DNA of 64,000 nt from Acetobacterium wieringae (lineage in GTDB: Bacteria; Bacillota; Clostridia; Eubacteriales; Eubacteriaceae): assembly GCF_001766835.1 (NCBI RefSeq), contig NZ_LKEU01000029.1:62001-126000 (forward strand), in the 5' to 3' direction. Position 1 is the first letter of the stretch. The number at the start of each line of letters is the position of its first letter. Positions 46,624-55,507 of this stretch are shown piece after piece. Under the pieces are notes generated by a model. It searched no databases, was not told where the DNA came from, and saw nothing but the letters and a program-made list of their open reading frames with translations. The position numbers and the translations under genes were made by a program.

Positions 46624-47112
46624 ATGGCAGCAGAAAAATTTAAGGATAAAATTATTAAGGTTTTTGGCATGGAAGTAGACAATGAGGATGGTTACGACGA
46701 AATTTACGAGGAAGATGTATATGATGACGATGTTGAAGATACAAAAAGTGCCTTCACAGCGCCAAAAGCAAAAAAAACAACAACTTCAAGACGAAGTGAA
46801 CTATCCCTCGATGACGGTCCAGAAGTCTTAGTGTTGGAACCTGAAGTTTTTAAAGATGCACCAAGTATCTGCAATAAAATAAGAAATAACAAAACAGTTG
46901 TATTGAATTTAAAAAACACTGATTATGAAAATGGTCGTAAAATATTTGATTTTTTAAGTGGAGCATTATTTGCACTAGACGGTTCAATTAATAAAATTGC
47001 AGACAATGTATTTATTTTAGCTCCAAAAGCGGTGGCGGTGTTGACTAATCCACAGCATGATGATTTGGATTTCAATGCGCCGATTTTAGAGTGGGATGAG
47101 GATATGGAATAG
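46624..47112 (+). CDS. sepF: Cell division protein SepF
   Basis: FtsZ-binding division protein that forms rings and tethers FtsZ to the membrane. The 162-residue protein has an N-terminal amphipathic segment (KFKDKIIKVFGM), an acidic linker, and the conserved C-terminal SepF domain (VVLNLKNTDYENGRKIFDFL, ALDGSINKIADNVFILAP). The start is ATG 46624 with AGGAGAG upstream; an earlier frame-open ATG lies inside ylmE and is unlikely. Confidence 0.95.
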   Translation: MAAEKFKDKIIKVFGMEVDNEDGYDEIYEEDVYDDDVEDTKSAFTAPKAKKTTTSRRSELSLDDGPEVLVLEPEVFKDAPSICNKIRNNKTVVLNLKNTDYENGRKIFDFLSGALFALDGSINKIADNVFILAPKAVAVLTNPQHDDLDFNAPILEWDEDME

Positions 47113-47119
47113 GTCGTTT

Positions 47120-47389
47120 ATGATCCAAGGAATTCTCATTCAAGCCGGTAATCTATTATTTGAATTGATCACACTATTAATTTTTGTCAACATTATATTT
47201 AGTTGGGTGAGACCCAATCCAGATAATATTTTTGTAAAGACGATTTATGGTTTAACGGAGCCCATTTTATCGCCGTTGCGACGATTTACAATCATTGGAC
47301 CATTGGATTTATCAGCCTTTGCTGCAATACTATTAATGCAGATCGTATTGTTTCCGCTTTATAAAATGGTCGTCATGTTAATATTTTAG
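47120..47389 (+). CDS. ylmG: YggT family membrane protein (YlmG)
   Basis: An 89-residue protein with two membrane helices and the family signature SWVRPNPDN plus EPILSPLRRFTI. YggT/YlmG proteins are associated with division or membrane organisation. ATG 47120 follows AGG at six bases; an alternative ATG at 47096 overlaps the end of sepF and would add eight residues. Confidence 0.9.
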   Translation: MIQGILIQAGNLLFELITLLIFVNIIFSWVRPNPDNIFVKTIYGLTEPILSPLRRFTIIGPLDLSAFAAILLMQIVLFPLYKMVVMLIF

Positions 47390-47426
47390 AGTTATATTCA
47401 GATATCAAGTATTAAGGGGATGTCTA

Positions 47427-48164
47427 ATGACAGAAAAAAAAGATACTTTTTTATTATCACGTATTACTGATGCGTGTTGTAAAAATTTTAAACCCCGATT
47501 CTTTGATTTTTATGATGAAGTGTTTCAACAAAAAATAGCGGACACCATTAAGCATAGTGGTGTCCCTTATCTTTTTTTTGGAGGGCACCCGGATGCTGAG
47601 CGTAAGATGTTATGCATTTATCCGGATTATCTTTCTTCAGAGGATCTGGAATGGCCCATCTTCGCCATTGAATTCGAAAAAGTGATGCCAATTGATCACC
47701 GCAATGTCTTGGGGGAACTCATGCACTTGGGAATAACTAGGGAGAGTATTGGTGATATCGATGTGGGTGATGAAAAGGTACAAATTATCATGCATCAGCG
47801 ACTACAGGAGTTCATGTGGATCAATTTCAATCAGATTAAAGGACGGGAGATACGAACGACAATAAAGACCAGTCAGCAAATCGAAAGCTTTGAAAAGAAC
47901 TACAAGCGATTGTCTGTGGTGGTTGCTTCGAACCGAATAGACGGGATCATCAATAAAATATGGGGTTTTTCGAGACAGAATAGTCTTGTTTTAATCAAAC
48001 AAGGTAAACTGCGGGTGAACTACGTGGAGATATATAAAAATGATTTTCGGCTGAAATCAGGTGATATTCTGTCGCTAAGAGGTAAAGGAAAGGCAAAAAT
48101 CATCAGTATGGATGAGCGGACAAAAAAAGGTAATATCCGATTAGAAGTGGATCGATATATATAA
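47427..48164 (+). CDS. ylmH: S4-domain RNA-binding protein YlmH
   Basis: A 245-residue protein of the YlmH family with a C-terminal S4 RNA-binding domain (about residues 175-240: ASNRIDGIINKI, VLIKQGKLRVNY, LKSGDILSLRGKGKA). Recent work on Firmicute YlmH links it to rescue of stalled 50S peptidyl-tRNA complexes, the same pathway as RqcH, which is encoded two genes downstream on the other strand. AAGGGG precedes the ATG. Confidence 0.93.
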   Translation: MTEKKDTFLLSRITDACCKNFKPRFFDFYDEVFQQKIADTIKHSGVPYLFFGGHPDAERKMLCIYPDYLSSEDLEWPIFAIEFEKVMPIDHRNVLGELMHLGITRESIGDIDVGDEKVQIIMHQRLQEFMWINFNQIKGREIRTTIKTSQQIESFEKNYKRLSVVVASNRIDGIINKIWGFSRQNSLVLIKQGKLRVNYVEIYKNDFRLKSGDILSLRGKGKAKIISMDERTKKGNIRLEVDRYI

Positions 48165-48179
48165 ATAATGGAGGGTGTT

Positions 48180-49097
48180 ATGACGAAAGAGCATAATGAG
48201 TATATTGTGCCAGAAGAAACCGATCAACGACTGGATCATTTTTGCAGCACGTTGTCCGGTGATTATTCAAGAGAGTATATTAAACGACTGATTGCGGCAG
48301 GGGATGTTTTGGTGAATGGGCAAAAAAGGAAAGCCAGCTATCACGTTAAAACTGGTGAGATCATCACCTTAACGATTCCTGAGCCGGTTGCCTGTCATAT
48401 GCAAGCAGAAGATATTGCGCTTGACATAATCTATGAAGATGATGACGTGCTGATAGTAAATAAGCCCCAGGGGATGGTTGTCCACCCAGCCCCGGGCAAT
48501 AGCAGCGGTACGCTTGTAAATGGATTGCTATTTCATACTAACAATTTATCAAAGATTAATGGGGTGATGCGTCCGGGAATCGTTCACCGGATTGACAAGG
48601 ATACGTCTGGGCTACTGATGATTGCGAAAAATAACGCTGCACATCGAAGTTTATCTGAACAACTCAAGGAGCATACTATTCTCAGGCGATATTATGGTCT
48701 GGTTAAAGGAAATGTCAAACCCAATCGTGGAACGGTAGATATGCCCATAGGCAGGCATGAGCAACTTCGTATAAAAATGGCGGTAGTGGAAAAAAATTCA
48801 AAAACGGCCATTACCCATTTTGAAGTGATAAAACGTTATGCCCAATACACCCTTCTTCGATTTGAACTGGAAACCGGGCGGACCCACCAAATTCGGGTGC
48901 ATATGGAAAAGATCGGTCATCCATTGGCAGGAGATCCATTGTATGGGAAAGGAGACAAGAATAATCCGTTTAAAACAGAGGGGCAATGTCTCCACGCTCA
49001 TACATTAGGTTTTATCCACCCGAGAACGAATGAACACCTGGTTTTCAGAGCACCAGTTCCGCCAGCATTCAAAGAAATTCTAAAAAAACTAAAATAG
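48180..49097 (+). CDS. rluD: RluD-type 23S rRNA pseudouridine synthase
   Basis: RluA-family synthase of about 305 residues with an N-terminal S4 domain (RLDHFCSTL, LIAAGDVLVNGQ). The catalytic motif is HRIDKDTSGLLMIAKN, and ETGRTHQIRVHMEKIGHP and GDPLYG are present. GGAGGG at 48170-48175 favours ATG 48180 over ATG 48168, although the spacing of four is short. divIVA and lspA, which often lie between ylmH and rluD, are absent. The stop is only two bases from the convergent rqcH stop. Confidence 0.93.
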   Translation: MTKEHNEYIVPEETDQRLDHFCSTLSGDYSREYIKRLIAAGDVLVNGQKRKASYHVKTGEIITLTIPEPVACHMQAEDIALDIIYEDDDVLIVNKPQGMVVHPAPGNSSGTLVNGLLFHTNNLSKINGVMRPGIVHRIDKDTSGLLMIAKNNAAHRSLSEQLKEHTILRRYYGLVKGNVKPNRGTVDMPIGRHEQLRIKMAVVEKNSKTAITHFEVIKRYAQYTLLRFELETGRTHQIRVHMEKIGHPLAGDPLYGKGDKNNPFKTEGQCLHAHTLGFIHPRTNEHLVFRAPVPPAFKEILKKLK

Positions 49098-49099
49098 GT

Positions 49100-50869
49100 T
49101 CAATTGGTATCAGTGATGACTTCGATTGATTCAACGCCATCCTGAGTGGGGGTTACATACATGGTGTTTTGATTGGTAAAGATAACCATACCCGGTTTTG
49201 CTTTACTGGGCTTTTTTAGGTATTTAAACTCAAGATAATCGACAGGAACATTGCTTGAACCTCTTGATTTACTAAACCAGGCAGCCAAATTGCCAGCTTC
49301 AAGTAAAGTTTTCTCGGTGATAAAGCGGCCACTAGCAACAATCAATACATGAGAACCAGGGGCATCTTTGACATGAAGCCAGCAATCTTCATTTTTCCCC
49401 ATTTTAGTGGATATAAAGTCATTCTGATAATTATTCTTACCAACAAAAATATGGAAACCTTCAGATGAAATATAATGCAAGGGTTTGGAAGGTAGCTGTT
49501 TCTGCTTATCTTCCTTGGAGATTGCTTTTTTGTTAAATTCAGAGTGGAGAAATTCATGGCGGATTTCATCCAATTCAGCTAATTCAGTAGACTGATCCAA
49601 ACTATTGACGAGGCTTTCCAAATAATAGATTTTTTCTTCCGTTTCCAATATATAGCTGGCCAAATGTTTAAGTGCCGTTTTGCTTTTGTTGTATTTTTTA
49701 TAGTAGTGCTGAGCATTTTGAGCGGGGGTTCGATTGACTTTCAAAGGAATATCGATGGTTTGGCAGTCAGGATCGTAGTAGTTGACGAGTGTGGCAATTT
49801 CCTGGCCTTTTTCAATGGCATAAATATTGGCGGTGATCAAATCGCCATACAGTTTAAATTTTTCGTTTTTATGAGATGCATTGACATCCTGTTGAAGGTT
49901 GTCAAGCTTTTTAATGTTTTTTCTAACCAGAATATCCAGTTGCTGGCGTAGATTGGCCGCCCGGGTTTTAAAGCGGAGGGCTTTGTCTCTCATAAAATAA
50001 TACGCTTCAAGCATCTCTGAAATGGACGGATATGCTTCGAAACGGTGATCAGATCGTAGATAGTGAAGGTCAATGGTTGAAAAATCCACCATTTTACGTC
50101 CGAGATAAATAATGACTGGTTCAGATTTTTGCCTGATTTCGTTGATGACTTGAGTGAACGCTTCGCACAGAAATTGTTTTTGTTTTTTTGAAAGACCAGA
50201 CACACTAGTTTGAGGATCAATACCGCTCCTGAAGGCAATTTCCCGACTGATGTTGGGGCTGATGCCAAGTAAAGCCTGAACAAAGACTTTTTCCACTGAA
50301 GAATCCTTATAATCGCTCAGCAATTCATTCAAATGATTTGCGTCAAGATTGAGAAAGCTGAGACGGCTATTTTCTGGAGGGTAAACATAATCACGACCAG
50401 GAAGAATTTGGCGGTAGCGACTGGAAGTTGACCCGACTTTTTTTAGCGAATCCAGAATTTTCATCGATTCATCAACCAGAATAATATTACTGTTTCGTCC
50501 CATTATTTCAACGAGTAGTTTACGAACAACTATTTCATTAAAATCGTTTTTTGCTGTGACGGAAAGTTCCATGATCCGGTCAGTTTCATGTTGGGCAATA
50601 TCAATAATGGTTCCATTTAGAAGGTATTTTCTCAATACCATGCAAAAACTAGGAGCCGCACTCGGATTTTCTTTGATCTTTTCAGTCATGTATACACGTG
50701 GATTGCTTGCATTTGCAGAGAGTAAGAGATGTTTTTTTTGATTTCCCAGGTTGACTAAAAGACGAATTTCATCAATTTCTGGTTGGTAGATTTTTCGTAT
50801 GCGACCTCCAATTAAGAGGGGTTTAAATTCATTGATTAAATGATACAGGGTAACACCATCATAAGCCAT
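49100..50869 (-). CDS. rqcH: Ribosome quality-control protein RqcH (NFACT / FbpA family)
   Basis: Binds obstructed 50S subunits and directs C-terminal alanine tailing of stalled nascent chains, marking them for ClpXP and other proteases. The 589-residue protein starts MAYDGVTLYHLINEF and has the NFACT-N domain (to about residue 270). A helix-hairpin-helix/coiled-coil middle follows, and then the NFACT-R domain with DCWLHVKDAPGSHVLI near residue 510. AGGAGC precedes the ATG on the minus strand. It is the only minus-strand gene here. The older fibronectin-binding name refers to surface adhesion in streptococci. Confidence 0.95.
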   Translation of the reverse strand: MAYDGVTLYHLINEFKPLLIGGRIRKIYQPEIDEIRLLVNLGNQKKHLLLSANASNPRVYMTEKIKENPSAAPSFCMVLRKYLLNGTIIDIAQHETDRIMELSVTAKNDFNEIVVRKLLVEIMGRNSNIILVDESMKILDSLKKVGSTSSRYRQILPGRDYVYPPENSRLSFLNLDANHLNELLSDYKDSSVEKVFVQALLGISPNISREIAFRSGIDPQTSVSGLSKKQKQFLCEAFTQVINEIRQKSEPVIIYLGRKMVDFSTIDLHYLRSDHRFEAYPSISEMLEAYYFMRDKALRFKTRAANLRQQLDILVRKNIKKLDNLQQDVNASHKNEKFKLYGDLITANIYAIEKGQEIATLVNYYDPDCQTIDIPLKVNRTPAQNAQHYYKKYNKSKTALKHLASYILETEEKIYYLESLVNSLDQSTELAELDEIRHEFLHSEFNKKAISKEDKQKQLPSKPLHYISSEGFHIFVGKNNYQNDFISTKMGKNEDCWLHVKDAPGSHVLIVASGRFITEKTLLEAGNLAAWFSKSRGSSNVPVDYLEFKYLKKPSKAKPGMVIFTNQNTMYVTPTQDGVESIEVITDTN

Positions 50870-50896
50870 AAAATGCTCCTTTCAAATCGTCGGTTC

Positions 50897-50926
50897 AATA
50901 TAGAATGATTTTATCATGTTCTTCAA
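50897..50926 (-). promoter_or_regulatory. Promoter of rqcH
   Basis: On the minus strand TTGAAG (50926-50921) and TATATT (50902-50897) are 18 bp apart. Confidence 0.6.
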
Positions 50927-51017
50927 GGATGATAAAGGGTTAAAAAAAACAATGAATAAGGAATGATTAAGATAAGTAACGCCAATTTCAATAAAGTGTT
51001 CAATAAGTAGGGAATCG

Positions 51018-51046
51018 TTGACTTTTTCATTGAAATTCGATATAGT
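51018..51046 (+). promoter_or_regulatory. Promoter of the yicC-gmk-rpoZ-priA unit
   Basis: -35 TTGACT (51018-51023), 17-bp spacer, -10 TATAGT (51041-51046). It lies about 155 bases upstream of yicC. Confidence 0.75.
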
Positions 51047-51207
51047 GTATAAATTAGGTAAGGATGAGCTGAGTTTCAGAATGCGTTAGTATCTAATAAT
51101 CTTGCAGGTTCAAATGAAAACCAAATTACAAAAGCTGTTGCCTGGTATTTCGCTTAACTGGTCATGTGGAATTTGCCGGGTGGATTTAATGGAAATGGAG
51201 AAACATC

Positions 51208-52086
51208 ATGAAAAGTATGACGGGCTTTGGGCGGAAAGATTATCGCGATGAGGAAGTCGATTGTTCAATTGAGATTAAGACAATTAACCATCGATTCAGA
51301 GATTTTTTTATAAAAATTCCAAAAACCCTCAATCCAATCGAAGAAAAAATCAGAAATACTGTTTCACAAAGCATTGCAAGAGGACGAGTTGAAATATTTA
51401 TAAAATATTCGGAATTGGGCACAAAAAATCGTCGGATCGTTTTCAATCGAGATTTAGCCCAAAACTATATTTCGGTACTTAACGAAATTCGCCGACTTGA
51501 TTCAATGATTGGGGATGATCTGAGCTTATCTTTGATTTCAAAGTTTCCGGATGTCATTATGGTTGAAGAAGACATTGATGATTATGAAAGCATCTGGTCA
51601 AAAATAAAACCGGTTTTAGAAAAAACATTGGAAGAAGTTGAAGATAGCCGAAAACGTGAAGGAAATGCATTGAAACTCGATGTAGTAAATCGTTGCTGTA
51701 TTGTTCGAAATTATGTCGAAAATATTCGAGAAAAAAGTCCGGATATGCTGGAACGATATAAAAATGAACTTCGAGAAAAGATTTCCTCCTATGTTGAATC
51801 GGTGGAAATAGATGAAAAACGTTTATTGACTGAGGTCGCTCTGATGACGGATAAATTGAATATTGATGAGGAGTTAACCCGACTGCAAAGCCATTTAGAC
51901 CGATTAGAAGGGATGGTTGAAGAAACCGAACCAGTAGGAAGAAAACTGGATTTTCTGATACAGGAAGTAAATCGGGAAATCAATACCATTGGTTCAAAAG
52001 CCAGCGACTTAGCTATTGCTAATATTGTGGTTGATGTTAAAAGTGAGATTGAAAAAATAAGAGAACAAATACAAAATATTGAGTAG
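51208..52086 (+). CDS. yicC: YicC/YloC family endoribonuclease
   Basis: A 292-residue protein with the conserved start KSMTGFGR and the C-terminal segment KLDFLIQEVNREINTIGSKA. E. coli YicC is an endoribonuclease implicated in small RNA turnover; YloC of Bacillus is the homologue next to gmk. A coiled-coil middle is likely around residues 140-230. GGAG lies nine bases before the ATG. Confidence 0.93.
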   Translation: MKSMTGFGRKDYRDEEVDCSIEIKTINHRFRDFFIKIPKTLNPIEEKIRNTVSQSIARGRVEIFIKYSELGTKNRRIVFNRDLAQNYISVLNEIRRLDSMIGDDLSLSLISKFPDVIMVEEDIDDYESIWSKIKPVLEKTLEEVEDSRKREGNALKLDVVNRCCIVRNYVENIREKSPDMLERYKNELREKISSYVESVEIDEKRLLTEVALMTDKLNIDEELTRLQSHLDRLEGMVEETEPVGRKLDFLIQEVNREINTIGSKASDLAIANIVVDVKSEIEKIREQIQNIE

Positions 52087-52103
52087 GGGTGTTAAATAAA
52101 TCT

Positions 52104-52775
52104 ATGAGTGATTGTCCAGTAATAAACACAGAATTAAAAGAAGAACAATTAACCGAGCCGTTTTTCGAGCGAGAAAAAGGGATTCTCATTGTAATATCAG
52201 GACCATCCTGTGCTGGCAAGGGAAGTGTTTGTAAGATTATTTGTCGAAAAAACCCGGATCTTCGGCTGTCAATTTCTGAAACAACGCGTCAGCCCAGAAA
52301 TAGTGAGAAGCATGGACGGGAATATTTTTATATCTCCAAAGAAAGCTTTGAAGAAAGAATAAAAAAGGGACAATACCTGGAATATGCAACAGTTTATGAG
52401 AACTACTATGGAACACCAAAAGATTACGTAGAAAACTTATTGGAATCCGGCTTTGATGTGATTCTGGAAATTGATATTCAGGGTGCTGCAAAGGTGCGAA
52501 CCAACTATAAAGAAGGGATTTATATTTTTATTGTACCGCCATCCATGCAGGAACTTAGACGTCGCATCGAAGAGCGGGGAACTGAAAGCAAAGAACAAAT
52601 GGAAATGCGTTTAAATTGTGCATACGAAGAAATGAAAAATGCGGATGACTATAGTTATATTGTCATAAATGATGACTTAAACGACGCCGCTCAGCGGGTA
52701 CAAAGTATTATTACGGCTGAAAAATGCCGAACGGAACGATTGAAAAATAAAATTGAAGATATACTTGGGAGGTAA
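52104..52775 (+). CDS. gmk: Guanylate kinase with an N-terminal extension
   Basis: Phosphorylates GMP to GDP. The P-loop GPSCAGKGSV and the GMP-binding segments SETTRQPRNSEKHGREYFYI and YYGTPKDYVE are intact. About 30 residues precede the P-loop strand (ILIVISG), some 25 more than usual, and resemble no known domain. ATG 52104 lacks an ideal ribosome site; a GTG at 52089 is the alternative. Confidence 0.93.
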   Translation: MSDCPVINTELKEEQLTEPFFEREKGILIVISGPSCAGKGSVCKIICRKNPDLRLSISETTRQPRNSEKHGREYFYISKESFEERIKKGQYLEYATVYENYYGTPKDYVENLLESGFDVILEIDIQGAAKVRTNYKEGIYIFIVPPSMQELRRRIEERGTESKEQMEMRLNCAYEEMKNADDYSYIVINDDLNDAAQRVQSIITAEKCRTERLKNKIEDILGR

Positions 52776-52777
52776 CA

Positions 52778-53071
52778 ATGCGATATCCAGCATTAAATGA
52801 TTTGATTAGCAAGGCAGAAAATAAATATTCTTTGGTTTTGGCAACAGCAAAACGAGCAAGGGAAATAGTGGATGGAGATGAACCACTGGTAAAAATTAAA
52901 ATCGATAATCCGGTCACCATTGCAACAAACGAGATTGCCGAAGAAATGATCCACTGCGTCCATAAGACAGCTGAACCAGAGTCGTTACAACATTTTGAGA
53001 TGGTTAACGAATCACATTCAACCTTATTAAAAAGTGGCGAAACAGAAGAGCTGCCAACAATAATCGAATAG
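52778..53071 (+). CDS. rpoZ: RNA polymerase omega subunit
   Basis: Small subunit that stabilises beta' during polymerase assembly. The 97-residue protein starts MRYPALNDLISKAENKYSLV and has ATAKRAREI and IATNEIAEEMI, the family core, with a short variable acidic tail. GGGAGG lies six bases before the ATG. It follows gmk by two bases, as in most Firmicutes. Confidence 0.93.
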   Translation: MRYPALNDLISKAENKYSLVLATAKRAREIVDGDEPLVKIKIDNPVTIATNEIAEEMIHCVHKTAEPESLQHFEMVNESHSTLLKSGETEELPTIIE

Positions 53072-53081
53072 GATTCAAACT

Positions 53082-55472
53082 GTGAAAATAGCCGAAGTTT
53101 TTTTAAACCAGACAAACAAACGAATCGATCATGCTTATGATTATCGTGTTCCAGTGCATCTGGAATCGGTAACTCAGGAGGGGATTCGGGTTGTTGTGCA
53201 GTTTGGTATCGGAAATCGGCGGGTTGAAGCTTTTATCACAAAAATCAAAGAAACGACAGATTACTCAGGAAAAATCAAAGAGATTATAGAAAATATCGAT
53301 ATGGAACCAGTATTGAATAGAGAACAAATAGAATTGTGTCTTTGGATGAAGACCGTCTATTGTTCTTTATTTTATGAGGCCCTCTCGTATTTTACGATGG
53401 CAGTACAAATCAAGCAAGAAATTGATTATTACCGGAATTATGAAAAACTTGACTTGGATTTAAAGCAAAACTGGTTTATTGAGCATTATTTTGACAATCC
53501 GAATGAAGTCCTCCCATTAAAGAAAGTTAAGCCTGAAGATCGCATTATTTTAGCAGAACTGATTAAAAAGAAGGCTGTGTACTCTAAAAAAAGCTGGAAA
53601 AAAATAAGCGACCCAGAGAGCAGAAAAAAGTCGATCCAATCGAGCTATCATCTTACTGCTATGGGGCGGGAGGCTTTAAAGCAGGATAAAAAATTTGGAA
53701 AAAAGCAGTGCGAGTTAATGGAGTATCTACTCCGTAGCGATATGAAGGGTGAAGATTTAAAAATAATTACAGCCCAGTATAAAAAAAGTCTCGAGCCTTT
53801 AATAAAAAAAGGATATGTTTGTGTTAATAAGACAGCATCACAAGAGCAGCCTCTCAATCTGAGTGCTGCAGGCTATGAACATCAATCAGTTATCTTAACA
53901 CACAACGAACAGCGCAGTTACAACCAATACCAGGCATTAACGAAACAAACTTCCGGGGTTTTTTTTCACGTTTTTGACGCAGTGAGTAAATATCGCTTGT
54001 TTTTCAAGGCAATCGAAGATCAATTAAAAGCGAATCGCTCATCGGTTGTCATCTTTCCGGAAATCAATATGACATTTCAGAGAATGGAAATGTTCTACAA
54101 ATACTTTGGAAACAAGGTTGGCGTTTTTCACGGACAGCTCAGCCCGAAGCAACGAACTGAATTATATTTGCGGATTCGATCCGGGGAAATAAAGGTGATA
54201 ATTGGGGTTCGTTCAGCGGTGTTTCTACCGTATGTTAATCTCGGCTTGATCATTATTGACGATGAGCATGATTCGTCTCATAACAGCATTTCGATGCCTC
54301 AATTTCATATCACTGATATCGCTAAAAAAGCGAGTGAAATAATGGGGGCTTTTTATATTATTGCAGACAATATCCCGAGGGTCGCCACGTGGTATCGAAT
54401 TGAAAAAAAAGAGCTGGCAGTCATTCAAATTGGTGAAGAGCCACGATTCCGCCATGCCATTGAAATCATCGATATGCAAAAAGAAATGCACCAGGGCAAT
54501 ATGGGAATATTGAGCAGAACGCTGCTTCGATATCTCCAATCGGGCATTGAACAAAAGAGAATGAGTGTACTGTTTATCAATAACTTAGGCTATGCAAACA
54601 GCATTCTATGCAGAAAATGTGGTCATGTTGAAAAATGCCCTCATTGCGGTGTTTCGTTAAAATATTTAAATCACGATCATTCACTTCTATGTCATTACTG
54701 TGGATATAAGAAGGCTGTTCCAGTGCTATGTTCGGAATGTGGTAGCGACAAAGTCAGACACATGGGCTACGGTATTGATCAATTGGAAGAGTATCTTAAA
54801 AAGGTTTTTTCAGGTGTCCGGATCGCTACCGTACAAGGAAATATGAAACGATCTGACATTAAAAAAATTAATAAGAGCATTGCCAGTGGTGAATTTGATA
54901 TTTTAATCGGAACCCAGGTTATTAATAAACATTTTAATTTATCCAATATAAGCGTTGCGGCAGCCGTTCTTATTGATCGAGATCTTAATCAGGGGAACTA
55001 TCAGGCTTCGGAAAATGTCTATCAGATGTATAGCCGATTTTTTGCTAAAGCCATGGATAACAAAACAAAAGGAGTGATTCAAACCAACGAACCAGAAAAT
55101 GATACGATCTACTCGATCAAGAATGAGAGTTTTCTGGAGTTTTATCGCAGCGAAATTCACTACCGTCAATTAATGCATTACCCGCCGACTGTTAAGATGA
55201 TCAGTTTGAGTGTGTTTCATAAGAAAGAAAGTGAAGCCGAAAACGACTCAGTTCGGCTCTATGTTTCTATTAAGGAAGAACTAAAAGCATTTGGAATGGG
55301 ACAGGCTGTTTATAAACCGGTGCGAATTGGTGTAACTAGAGGTGGCAATATCACCTACCAAATTGTCATAAAAACGGCTAAACAAAGTGTTTTTCAGAAT
55401 TTAATGTCAAAAATTATCAGACTTGGTATAATAGAAGCACTTAAATCAAAAGTATCTATTCAGATTAACTAA
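53082..55472 (+). CDS. priA: Primosomal protein N' (PriA) lacking helicase signature residues
   Basis: PriA restarts collapsed replication forks. The 796-residue protein has the 3' DNA-binding N domain (VFLNQTNKRIDHAYDYRVP), a winged-helix-like region, and the eight zinc-ligand cysteines (C510, C513, C519, C522, C537, C540, C550, C553). However, where PriA has the Walker A GVTGSGKTE this protein reads GVFFHVFD (residues 292-299). Motif III GSATP is replaced by IADNIP, and motif VI with its arginine finger (AGRAGR) is replaced around residue 655 by AKAMDNKTKG. The DEEH-type motif II is partly kept as DDEHD (393-397). The protein probably keeps fold and DNA/protein contacts but not helicase activity. 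It sits in the normal position before def-fmt; coaBC is missing between rpoZ and priA. Confidence 0.9.
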   Translation: MKIAEVFLNQTNKRIDHAYDYRVPVHLESVTQEGIRVVVQFGIGNRRVEAFITKIKETTDYSGKIKEIIENIDMEPVLNREQIELCLWMKTVYCSLFYEALSYFTMAVQIKQEIDYYRNYEKLDLDLKQNWFIEHYFDNPNEVLPLKKVKPEDRIILAELIKKKAVYSKKSWKKISDPESRKKSIQSSYHLTAMGREALKQDKKFGKKQCELMEYLLRSDMKGEDLKIITAQYKKSLEPLIKKGYVCVNKTASQEQPLNLSAAGYEHQSVILTHNEQRSYNQYQALTKQTSGVFFHVFDAVSKYRLFFKAIEDQLKANRSSVVIFPEINMTFQRMEMFYKYFGNKVGVFHGQLSPKQRTELYLRIRSGEIKVIIGVRSAVFLPYVNLGLIIIDDEHDSSHNSISMPQFHITDIAKKASEIMGAFYIIADNIPRVATWYRIEKKELAVIQIGEEPRFRHAIEIIDMQKEMHQGNMGILSRTLLRYLQSGIEQKRMSVLFINNLGYANSILCRKCGHVEKCPHCGVSLKYLNHDHSLLCHYCGYKKAVPVLCSECGSDKVRHMGYGIDQLEEYLKKVFSGVRIATVQGNMKRSDIKKINKSIASGEFDILIGTQVINKHFNLSNISVAAAVLIDRDLNQGNYQASENVYQMYSRFFAKAMDNKTKGVIQTNEPENDTIYSIKNESFLEFYRSEIHYRQLMHYPPTVKMISLSVFHKKESEAENDSVRLYVSIKEELKAFGMGQAVYKPVRIGVTRGGNITYQIVIKTAKQSVFQNLMSKIIRLGIIEALKSKVSIQIN

Positions 55473-55507
55473 CAATTATTGTATTAAACATGAATCAGGA
55501 GGAAGAA

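Larger units (their letters stand above)
50870..51207. other. Divergent intergenic region between rqcH and yicC
   Basis: It holds a minus-strand promoter for rqcH and a plus-strand promoter for yicC. About 90 AT-rich bases between them and roughly 155 bases of yicC leader follow. A 45-codon frame from ATG 51114 overlaps yicC out of frame but shows no family resemblance and is not called. Confidence 0.6.

Noticed and set aside
51114..51251. 45-codon frame with AGGT upstream in the yicC leader
   Set aside because: It overlaps yicC out of frame, has a weak ribosome site, and its translation resembles no known family.
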